Part shown: positions 24,201 to 33,800 of the stretch, piece by piece
Position numbering within the stretch: the first letter of the stretch is position 1
Layout of the letters: every line of letters starts with the position of its first letter
DNA from: Nissolia schottii
Lineage: Eukaryota; Streptophyta; Magnoliopsida; Fabales; Fabaceae
DNA length: 64,000 nt
NCBI GenBank assembly: GCA_003254905.1
Contig: QANU01097546.1
Location: 86,922 to 150,921 of the forward strand
Direction: 5' to 3'
Program-made: the position numbers and the translations under genes
Notes under the pieces: model-generated
What the model was told of the DNA's origin: nothing
The model's input: only the letters and a program-made list of their open reading frames with translations
Databases searched by the model: none

Positions 24201-24413
24201 ACTTCTCAACTTGATTGCAAACAACAACAAAAAAATAATAATAAACTTATCTTCCCTATACTCTTGCCTTATATGTGTTTGATTAAATTTCCCTCCTTGT
24301 GTTCCAAGCTTCTGACCAAAACTTTGTATATACATTAAATATTAGGCAAAAGCCTTGTTGGAAAATATATACATTCATAAATCTTCATATCTTCATATCT
24401 TTGGGGACACATA
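21208..24413. other. Spacer between lipase and oxygenase genes
   Basis: 21443-21485 holds telomere-like TTTAGGG units. 22300-22480 has the style of a Mutator-type MITE end (GAGTTAAATATATTTTTAGT ... CACGTGACAAATCACATGCC) with no clear partner. 23040-23075 is G-rich (GGGGGGTGGGGGTGAGGGGG). 24127-24140 (TATATATATAATTGAG) could be the oxygenase TATA region, about 280 bases before its ATG. No gene is supported. Confidence 0.5.
21443..21485 (+). repeat. Short interstitial telomere-like repeat
   Basis: GAGTTTAGGGTTTAGGATTT followed by AGGGTTTAGTATTTAGG gives about five imperfect copies of the plant telomere unit TTTAGGG, roughly 240 bases past the lipase stop codon. Confidence 0.7.
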
Positions 24414-25906
24414 ATGTCAGAGTCCAAACCTTGTGCTGATCTTCCAATCTTGGACATATCTCAGCCATTACAACAATCTTCACTAGAATCTCTATCAAGG
24501 GCATGCAAAGATTGGGGGTTCTTCCACATAATCAACCATGGAATCTCAAAAGATCTTTGTAGCCAGGTCCATTCACAGTCCAAAATCTTCTTCAGCCTCC
24601 CTTCTGATACAAAACTCAAGCTTGGCCCCTTCTCCAATGTGAACTCCTACACCCCTCACTTCATTGCTTCTCCATTCTTTGAGAGCCTCAGAGTCAATGG
24701 ACCAGACTTTTATGTCTCTGCCAAAAGTTCTGAAGATGTTTTCTTTGACAAAAAGGGTTCCAAGTTCAGGTAATGTATATAAGCACTAAGCACAATGTTG
24801 TCGCTGTTAACCCATTAAGCTTTTAGTACAATTTTTCTATTCTATGGTGGAGGGTGAGCCTCGGACAACACTAAGGCTCCTACCTTGTGACCTGGAGGTC
24901 ACGAGTTCAAATCTTGAAAAACAATCTCTTCGTTTATGGGGCAATGTTGTGTTCATCTACCTTCCCCAGACTCCACACCCCACAAGCTAGGAGGCTCGTG
25001 TTGTAGCAAGGAAAAAAGAAATTCATAGAAGTAAAACAATAAATAGATATGTCTAGATACATTTTTCTTTTCTATGAATAAAAGATCCAATTGATATAGG
25101 AAGCACCGTAAAGATCAACTGATGATGTTTTGAGCCGATACAGTTAGAACTGCTTACTTATATTATGATACAAAAGTTAGGGATCTACTTATTCTGTTTT
25201 GTTTTTTTTTCCTATTCTATGCTTGATTTTCTCTATGTACTTTTGCTTAATCAAATCTTATTCTATCTTTAATGTTTTGAATAGTGAGACACTGCAAGAA
25301 TATTGTAGCAGGATGGCAGAATTGACTGAAAAGATTGTGAAGCTTGTGCTGATGAGCTTAGGGGATGGATTCCAGGACTTGTTCTATGATGGTGAATTCA
25401 AAAACTGCCATGGCTACTTGAGGGTAAACAACTATTCTGCTCCGGAAACTCTGGAAGATCATCATCATCTCAATCAAGTTGAAGGCCTAGGAATGCACAC
25501 TGACATGAGTTGCATCACAATCCTGTACCAAGATGAGATTGGAGGCCTCCAGGTGAGATCAAATGAGGGAGAGTGGATAGACATAAACCCTTCCGAAGGG
25601 TCGCTAGTTGTGAACATCGGCGACATGCTTCAAGCTTGGAGCAATGACAAGTTGAGGTCCTCAGAACACAGAGTTGTTCTGAAGCATCATTCTGTGAACA
25701 GATTCTCCTTGGCTTTCTTTTGGTGCTTTGAGGATGAGAAAGTCATTTTGGCACCAAATGAAGTTATTGGTGAAGGGAACAAGAGGATGTACAATTCTTT
25801 TGTGTGCTTGGACTATTTGAAATTCAGGGAGAATAATCAAAAGGGAAGGTTTGAGAAAGTTGGTTTCACAGTTAAAGATTTTGCTGGAATCAAGTCTCAG
25901 TTGTAA
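24414..25906 (+). CDS. 2-oxoglutarate/Fe(II) oxygenase, gibberellin 20-oxidase-like
   Basis: A soluble non-haem iron dioxygenase of the plant DOXC class. Two exons, 24414-24769 and 25285-25906, joined in AG|T, give 325 aa. The N-terminal DIOX_N block has LPILDISQPL and ACKDWGFFHIINHGIS. The catalytic jelly roll has the iron ligands His190 and Asp192 (GLGMHTDMSCITILYQDEIG) and His247 (SSEHRVVL), and the 2-oxoglutarate anchor Arg258-x-Ser260 (NRFSLAFFWCFE). All key residues are present. It resembles legume proteins named gibberellin 20-oxidase-like. True GA20ox enzymes are longer (~370-380 aa) and carry LPWKET, which I do not see, so the gibberellin link is by name only and the substrate is unknown. 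A His-rich loop (EDHHHLNQ, ~177-183) precedes the iron site. The single intron contains a SINE. A TATA-like run lies near 24127. Confidence 0.92.
24848..25012 (+). repeat. Au-type SINE in the oxygenase intron
   Basis: The A-box region GGTGAGCCTCGGACAACAC and B-box region GGTCACGAGTTCAAATCTTG (after CTTGTGACCTGGA) are followed by CCTTCCCCAGACTCCACACC, the internal block of Au SINEs. It is in the same orientation as the gene and seems nearly full length, but the A-box is diverged. Confidence 0.7.
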
Positions 25907-26324
25907 AATTGGCTGCAACAAAAGTTTTAAGATCAATTCATTCATTGTAACTATGCATCACACATATAGTACTTTATGTTTTCTAAGTTGTTAAAAAATT
26001 CATCATTGGTATATAAAATAGAGAGAGGAGAAAAGACTTTGTGCTTGTCTTCAGATGTGCATATATATTTTGCTGCATAGTTTTGTATTTTCCATTGTTT
26101 GTTAGTAAAATTAAGAGAACAGAACACTGTAATGGTTTATATGATGGAAAGAAAACTTGATCAGTTTGTTTATTGGTTGTGTATGATGATTTATGGTTGG
26201 AGTTTCCAACTTCAAATGAAAGAATAATGATGTGTTCTATTCTTCTTGTTTCTTTTGGTTGATGATCACAACATTTATTCATCAAACAAATAACACATTT
26301 TGATTGAAATCACCCGTATCTAAA

Positions 26325-26480
26325 GTCTGCACGACTCCACACTTAATCTAGATTGAGCTGGGTCGGCCCACAATAGGGTAGAACTCTCTTGGTGCTAGTT
26401 TTTTTTTCCATCCATAAGACTTGAACCCGACACCTTGCTTAAGAGAACACAAGTGTCGAACCACTTGAACCAACCTAACG
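26325..26480 (-). repeat. tRNA-derived SINE-like relic
   Basis: On the minus strand: TTGGTTCAAGTGGTTCGACA, a spacer GTGTTCTCTTAAGCAAGGTG, then TCGGGTTCAAGTCTTATGG. These are an A-box-like and a B-box-like promoter at tRNA spacing, the usual head of a plant SINE. No tail or target duplication was seen. Confidence 0.45.
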
Positions 26481-27157
26481 TAAATATCAAGCAAATAATA
26501 CTAATTTGGATAAATTGTTACACCGAACTCCTAAGAGATTACACACTAACATCCCCTAAAGTTTAGGTGATATTACACTCGGTACCCTTATATTTGTGGA
26601 ACATAACTATGAACACCCGTATAAACATGACACTATGTACCTCTATGAGAAAGTTGGTGCACACATGACAAATCAAAGGGTGTCATAGATAATATTACCT
26701 AATCTCTGAAATGTGTGTAATTCACCATGCTAATTTTAAAAATATACGTAGAATTATTTTTGATTGTTAACTACTAATATTCGGTGAACTTTTGACTCAC
26801 TAATTACGTCTAACTCAAAAAATTGAAGGACTCCTTTAGAGGCATAACTTTTCCCAACACAAATTATTCCATTATCTTAATATTCAAACTCGATACCATT
26901 CATCGAAGGGTAAAAGCATACATATAGAGCTACAAACAACATTTGATTGTTGGATATGTTGCTATTTGAATGTGTCAACTGTCAAATGAAGTTCTGACTT
27001 CTCAGTTATGTTTGGAATAAAAAAAAACTAACTAAAAAGGCCAAATTAGAATTATGTGAATTTTGGTATGGCAGCTTGTATCCTAGCTGTATCCCTTTAT
27101 GAAGGTATCTGATTCCAAATGCATGTGATATATTTTATGAAAATAATTTATGAAGAT

Positions 27158-27162
<5 letters not shown>

Positions 27163-27197
<35 letters not shown>
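27163..27197. repeat. (GA)n microsatellite
   Basis: About 17 uninterrupted AG units. Confidence 0.95.
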
Positions 27198-27200
<3 letters not shown>

Positions 27201-28574
27201 CAAGTGTGAAATCATGAACTGTATTTGAGTGAAAAAAATTAAATATTTTAAATGTGTGAGCATGAATATAATGATGCAAGTGTGGACTTTTTTACATACT
27301 GAAATAATATTAATCTAACATTGTTCATACAGCTAATCAAATGTACTTTTTATTGCATGAATGAGAAGCCATTGTTAGAAAAATTATCACATGCTTTATC
27401 ACTTTGATTGATTAAACACTGTTAATTTAATTTATTATCTAATGCTCCTCTTTTTTTTTTCTTTTATTGAAAAAAGAAAAAAACATAGATACACGCGAAT
27501 CATGTTGGACCTAATGTGTTTTTATTTGTTTATACTTTCAACATTTATTTTTTCTTATTTTATTTGTTAGTTTTTATCTATGGAAGTATAAACACAATGA
27601 TGAGTTCATTATTTTGGCAGTTAGCCGTTCTACTATGCAAATAAATGCTTTCAGATTTTCAGGAAAAAGAAAATACTTATTTATTCACTTCATGGTCAAC
27701 TATACGAAATATAGTGTTTAATAAATCAATTATTTCATCAATATAATACAACAAAACATTACATAGGTTGATCGTATAATTTGTGAACTTACAAGAAACT
27801 AAACCAATAACTAAGAATATATTAATACAGACTCGAGTACACGGTGAACCGTACACGTGACAGTATATCAACCAACAATTCTATAATAGTTTTATATTTA
27901 TAATTTTAAATAGTACTTTAAATAATTGATATAATGACATGTGTAACATTTACCATGAATATGAGTGTACATTAGCATTGCTAAAATTATAAAATTAAAA
28001 AAAAAAAAAAACAATTGCCCTATTCTAGAGATATGCCTCCATTATCTAGATTTTCTTTGTTAGTTGAGAAAAAAACAAGAAGATCGTAACTAAAACTAAA
28101 GGATCTAGATATAAGCAAATTACTATCAATGATTCAGATACGTATATATCTTTTTAAAAATAAAATATGGCACTCAATGATTCAAAGTAGAAAAATTGCA
28201 CGCAATTTAGTTGAACAAGGCTTCTTTAGCTTCAAAGATTAGGCAGTGTTACAGAATTATCATATCATATAATCATAATTTACACATTAATTAATATTAA
28301 AGATATGTCTTAAAAAAAGATAGCACAGACATACATAATGCACCTGAGGAATTAAAAAAAAATAAAAATTATAATTGATACCAATATAAAGCATTAAATG
28401 TAATAATTCACAATAAAAGAGTAATTAGATTCCAAATTGATCCAATGAAGATAATTTTATTTGCTCTGAGCTTACTAATTTTTCTTAATTTGTTTTATAA
28501 AGATATCTTGAGGGGAAAAAAAAAGTAATACTAAATGTACAATTCAAATGCTGCCAACTATGCTATTAACCTAT

Positions 28575-28816
28575 GGTAGTGATACCGAGTGCACAAACTT
28601 TTGCATACACATGCACGAACTTTTTCAAATACGAAACCAAATTAAACCAGAACTGCGGTGCATTAAATATCGAAAAATAACTATAACACTCTCTCTCTCC
28701 ATTTCCACACTCACTCTAAGCGCATGGATTTATTATCTACCATGTACAAACTTTTCAACAACCAAAAACAAAAAAAATGACGGAAAAGTAAACAAAAACG
28801 AAGAAGAAAACTTTTA
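28575..28816 (+). repeat. CATGCACAAACTTTT-type repeats, left part
   Basis: Units such as GTGCACAAACTTTTGCATAC, CATGCACGAACTTTTTC and CATGTACAAACTTTTCAAC, ending with an ACCAAAAACAAAAAAAATGA ... GAAAACTTTTA passage. The same units and the same ending passage recur at 30040-30200, so the array was split or duplicated around the Mutator-like element. Confidence 0.7.
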
Positions 28817-30025
28817 GGGTTAATTATGTTTTTGGTCCTTGTAAAATTTGAAAGTTTGGTTTTAGTCACTGCAAGATTGTAAAATTAGGTTTTAGTCCCT
28901 GGGGTGGGGGAGGGTTAACTGGGTTGACGCGGCGCGCCATGTGGGATGTCACGTGACATAACCCAAAACCCAACCAGACCCATGACCCAAACCCATCAAT
29001 GACCCGACCCGTTTAAAAAAAAAAAACTCGTCCAGCCCCCAGCCCCCCATATCCAACCTCATCTCCTCCTCTCACCTCTCTCTAGCCCCCCACCCNNNNN
29101 NNNNNNNNNNNNNNNNNNNNNNNNNNNNNNNNNNNNNNNNNNNNNNNNNNNNNNNNNNNNNNNNNNNNNNNNNNNNNNNNNNNNNNNNNNNNNNNNNNNN
29201 NNNNNNNNNNNNNNNNNNNNNNNNNNNNNNNNNNNNNNNNNNNNNNNNNNNNNNNNNNNNNNNNNNNNNNNNNNNNNNNNNNNNNNNNNNNNNNNNNNNN
29301 NNNNNNNNNNNNNNNNNNNNNNNNNNNNNNNNNNNNNNNNNNNNNNNNNNNNNNNNNNNNNNNNNNNNNNNNNNNNNNNNNNNNNNNNNNNNNNNNNNNN
29401 NNNNNNNNNNNNNNNNNNNNNNNNNNNNNNNNNNNNNNNNNNNNNNNNNNNNNNNNNNNNNNNNNNNNNNNNNNNNNNNNNNNNNNNNNNNNNNNNNNNN
29501 NNNNNNNNNNNNNNNNNNNNNNNNNNNNNNNNNNNNNNNNNNNNNNNNNNNNNNNNNNNNNNNNNNNNNNNNNNNNNNNNNNNNNNNNNNNNNNNNNNNN
29601 NNNNNNNNNNNNNNNNNNNNNNNNNNNNTTTTTGGGCTGGGGTTGGGGAGAAGGAGCCGGCGGTTGTGTTGGAGGAATGGGGAGTGTAGGGAAGAGGGGC
29701 TGGTGGAGTAGCCGCCGCCGCTGATGGTGGGGGTGAGCGGGATGGGTGGGGGTTAGGAGACAGAGGGGCTGGGGTACGGGTTTCTCTCTCTCTTTTTTTT
29801 TTTAATAAAAACGGGTCGAGTCATAATTGGGTTCGGGTCATGGGTCTGGTTGGGTTTTGGGTTATGCCACGTGGCGCGCCGTGTCAGCGCCCCGTCAGAG
29901 CAGTCAACCCTCCCCCACCCCAGGGACTAAAACCTAATTTTACAATTTTGCAGGGACTAAAACTTTTATGCATGGACTAAAACCAAACTTTCAAATTTTA
30001 CAGGGACCAAAAACATAATTAACCC
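28817..30025. mobile_element. Mutator-like non-autonomous element with long terminal inverted repeats
   Basis: The left end is GGGTTAATTATGTTTTTGGT followed by CCTTGTAAAATTTGAAAG. The right end is its inverse, finishing AAACATAATTAACCC. The arms match for over 200 bp, including the shared words GGTTTTAGTCCCTGGGGTGG and AACCCAACCAGACCCATGAC. AAACTTTTA flanks both sides (28808-28816 and 30026-30034), the 9-bp duplication typical of Mutator; the flank is itself rich in this word, so part of the match could be chance. Visible inner sequence is CT- or GC-rich with no transposase, but 533 bases are gap. Probably a MITE or gene-capture-type element. Confidence 0.8.
29096..29628. other. Assembly gap (533 N)
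   Basis: Unknown bases in the centre of the Mutator-like element. The flanks are C-rich at the left (AGCCCCCCACCC) and G-rich at the right (GGGCTGGGGTTGGGG), consistent with assembly failure in an inverted or low-complexity repeat. Confidence 0.99.
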
Positions 30026-30034
30026 AAACTTTTA

Positions 30035-30300
30035 TCTACACATGGACAAACTTTTAAACAAGAATGCATAAACTTTTTTATAAACATGCACAAACTTTTG
30101 ACCAACCAGACATGCACAAACTTTTTTACACATATACACAAATATTTGAAAAACCAAAAATAACGAATATGATGGAAACAAAAATGAAAACTTTTAGATT
30201 CATCAAGAATAAGATGAAAACGAAAAAAAAAAATTATGGGAGATTGGGGAAGAAGAGAAAAAAAAAAGAATAAGAAAAAAAGGAGATGAAACCCACATTA
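30035..30300 (+). repeat. CATGCACAAACTTTT-type repeats, right part
   Basis: Units ACACATGGACAAACTTTTAA, AATGCATAAACTTTTTTATA, CATGCACAAACTTTTGACC and CATGCACAAACTTTTTTAC, then AACCAAAAATAACGAATATG ... GAAAACTTTTAG as in the left part, then an A-rich stretch. No coding content. Confidence 0.7.
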
Positions 30301-30423
30301 GAGAGAGTTGGCTGTACAATAATTGGCAGATTTTGGGATGTACACAAATTTTTTTTTAAAAAAAATGATTTTGCTGCGTGCTAACAGATTGAAGTTACTA
30401 TAAAAAGCGGAATGATATTGTAC

Positions 30424-30685
30424 ATAATGATTTAGGGCATCGATTGATACAGAGGACTTGCATGTATACAGTAGAGAACTCATGTTGATGATTGCAATGC
30501 TAAATGATAATGTTGTCATTTGATTCCCCGATCATATATGTAAGATCATAGTCATTTGCATATGAATCTTTAATCAGATGACAACATTATCACTTATTAT
30601 CACACTGCCACCCGACTCACCAATCATCAACATGAATTCTCCACTATTTATACGTGAGTCCCTGGTATCAATGGACACGCTAAAT
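30424..30685. repeat. Foldback (long inverted repeat) downstream of the bHLH gene
   Basis: The left arm (about 30424-30525) includes CATCGATTGATACAGAGGAC, AACTCATGTTGATGATTG and GATAATGTTGTCATTTGATT. The right arm (about 30576-30685), read in reverse complement, has CCATTGATACCAGGGACTCA, ATTCATGTTGATGATTG and GATAATGTTGTCATCTGATT. The arms are ~100 bp at roughly 80 % identity by eye, with a ~50-base loop. It begins about 155 bases after the bHLH stop codon and could be transcribed with its 3' UTR. Confidence 0.75.
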
Positions 30686-30841
30686 TGCATAAGTAGCCAA
30701 ATTGCACAGTTGAGCTCTTATAACACACTTAACAAGTCATCAATTAAGCACAAAATGTCTCATGATATAACAAGATACACTTGTTAGGAAGCAAAATTCA
30801 ACAGTCCTGCTCAAATGTTGAAGTTACACAATCAGACCAAA

Positions 30842-33800
30842 TCAAATGTTTCCTGAGACTTTGCATAGTGCTTCTCTGATCATACCCGGTGGTGCCGTTG
30901 CTGCTCCTCTAAACTGAAAAACAAAGAAGTTATAACAGAGTTCAATTTTTCAATAGAATTATTGAAGAAACCAACACACTTCACTATAAGACTTTGAATT
31001 ACTCATTAAATAAAATCACTGCAATAGGCTATGTTGATGTGATAATTTCCTAACCCAAAATCAACGTATTATTCTTTCCCTTTGATCTTATATCGAATCT
31101 TAAGGGTTGCACCGGTCAAATAAAGCCAACATTCTCCCCCAATTTGATTCGGGGAATTCGAACGCATGCCTTTGTTCTAATAGCATTGGTTCAATCAAGC
31201 GCTTAACGTTGCACCAAAAGCCTATAGCTAAAGGAAATGACATGTGACCTTTTTTTTCCTTAAAATTCCTCATAACAATATCTAGCATAAGGGGGTTACA
31301 CTCATTACAAGTGTCATAGGCCGGGTTTACTATGTCCATCTTGTCCTACAGGTAGCGCCGACCAAATAAAACCAACATCTTGCTGAGGTAACCAATGGAA
31401 GAAGGAAAAAATTTAGCAGTTACATGAATATAGTCTACACTTTAAACTAGTGAAAAATTAGAATGACAAACCTTGGATTTAAGTGTCAATTTGAGAACAC
31501 CTTCAATTGTTGATGATTCAACTGTGTGAGCATCCAAATGCAGATTGTTTATGGCATCCATGATATCATGCAATATGTATTCCCTATAAGGACACTTCAT
31601 CTCAATCAGGACCTCATGCTCCTTCATGTTGACCTTCACATCCAATGGCTTAGCTTCTTCAGGAAGAAGCCTCTCCACTTGTTCTGTTTCTGTCTCATCA
31701 ATGTCACAAGCCTTCCTCTTGTTCTTCCAAGGCTTCACCATTCCCCTGCAAGCCTTTCTGGCGCCGTAGTTGTCCGATATCTGCTCTAGCACATCCGGGC
31801 ATTTTCTCCGGGTTCTTGCCTCGGAATCTGAAATGTCCATGTAAGATTCTAGCTCTTCCACTCTTGTCTCAAGCTCTTTCAAGTACTTAATTGTGTCACC
31901 AAGGATTGAGATCTTCTCCACCTGCATATGATTTAGCAAGTTCATGATAAAAAGAAGATATTCCAATGTTTTCAAAGTCGCCTCATGAAAATACTCCCTT
32001 CGTTTCAAATTAAGTGTCTGTTTTTTTGATAATTTAGGGTTTCAGAATAACTGTCTAGTTCACATCTCAAGGTAACATTAATTTTTTTTTTCCAATAATT
32101 TCATCTGTATTAATGATCACGAGCAATTCTAGCAAAGAGAAGATTGTACTATTAAATGCATTAGTTAGGGTAATTTTGTCCATTCAAATAATTTAGTACT
32201 ACTACCAAGAATACTTATTTTTTCCTCTTAATTCTTGTGTTTGTCTAAAAGTGGACAATTAAATTGAAACAAAGAGATTACTTCAAAAAGGTTTTAGGTG
32301 AATTGGTTCCTTAACATGTTATCACAGCCTTTAGAACCAAACATTCCTATCCCATACATAAATCAAATTTCATGAGATTATTGGTTGCACTTCTGTTTTG
32401 TCCATTCTCAAATCTAAAGGGTTTTCACATGAGGGGATGTAATAAACATACAAGCCATATTTAGACCTATACTAAACATGAAATAAATACATGTAATGGT
32501 AACATTAATTTAAGCAGAAGAATTGTAAATACCTCACTTATGGAATGAGGAACTGCAGAGTTGACAACATTGAAGTTTTCAGCTTCTCTGATTTTATCAG
32601 AGGAGGCATTTCCCATGAGCTTGTCAGCATTTTCCAATCTACTAATCCATTCTTTTCTGCCATTTTCTTTCTGTGACTTGAGAGAGGAGAAACTTCTATG
32701 CATAAGAGGGACAGTAAACAAAATCTTCTTCAACATGCTTTGGTCCAACCGCAGCCTTTTCCTTTCGGAAACTCCCCTTTTCTTCCATTCCACAAAACTC
32801 GATCTGCAATTCGAGTCACTAGCATGCGGATTCTGCTTAAATGTCAACGAGTTTCCAAGAACAGCACACAGAGTTCTTATGTAGTTCAAGTCTTCATCAG
32901 CTGCAACATCCAGGGAGCTTCTCTTCAAATGATTCAAATCTTGAAGAATTCCCCTCGGTTGAACTTGGCTTACAATTTTAGTAGAAGCCTCAGATATAAA
33001 ATCACAAGAACTCAGGGAATCTGGTGCACCACTATTGATGCCTTCGATCATGGATTCGCCGATCCGGCAATTGTGCTCGCAACCGTTGGAGCATCCTCCA
33101 GGAGAGTCCATGTTAGAGTCCTCACTGTGTTCCTCTTGCGACACCTTGACAGGATCTTGATCCCACTTGATTTCTTCTTCCGGGGAACATGAATTCTCCA
33201 AAGCCAATGCATCTAGCATAGCATGACCACCACCATTGTTGTATGCCGGATATTTGTCATCATCAGGTTTGTTAAGGTCAGAGGAAGATTTATCAGAGCA
33301 AATAGGCTTTGAGAATTCCAAGAAGCAAGCCTTGACATGTTGAATAAGATTAGGATCCTCTTGCACCTTTCAGATTACAAAGCAAGAAAAACAAAGTCCT
33401 TAATATTAACACAATTTATGTGATTCATATCTACATAAAGATTTAACATTGAAACAATGGAAAATAGAGAAATTTACCAGTTCAGTTGTGCCTATCTCGA
33501 TAACGCCTCCGGAATAGGGAATACACACCACAGTCTGCATAAAAACAGGTTTCAACGCACAACATGAACATTGATATCTATGCTTCGGTCATAAGTTAAG
33601 GATCAGAATATGTGACTCTATCAAAGTTAACACTTTAATCTGGTTAGAAATTTCTCAATCCTTGTGTTAAAAGAGATTCAACTTTTTTTTGTTGAGAAGA
33701 GATAAAGAACTTTTACTATGAAAATTTACAAATATGTTCTCCGCTTTGGTTCCTATCTACAACCTTAGATTTTTAATTTCTATAGAGAAATGTCATACCT

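Larger units (their letters stand above)
25907..28807. other. Spacer after the oxygenase gene
   Basis: 25907-26250 is probably the oxygenase 3' UTR and downstream sequence (AT-rich). 26325-26480 carries a SINE-like tRNA relic. 26520-26720 reads like a dispersed repeat (GTGATATTACACTCGGTACC, then GAACATAACTATGAACACCC) with unclear ends. 27163-27197 is (GA)n. 28580-28816 begins an array of ACAAACTTTT units. No gene is supported. Confidence 0.5.

Noticed and set aside
26325..26480. Functional tRNA gene on minus
   Set aside because: A- and B-box-like words are present but no cloverleaf with a paired acceptor stem can be drawn; it is a SINE-like relic.
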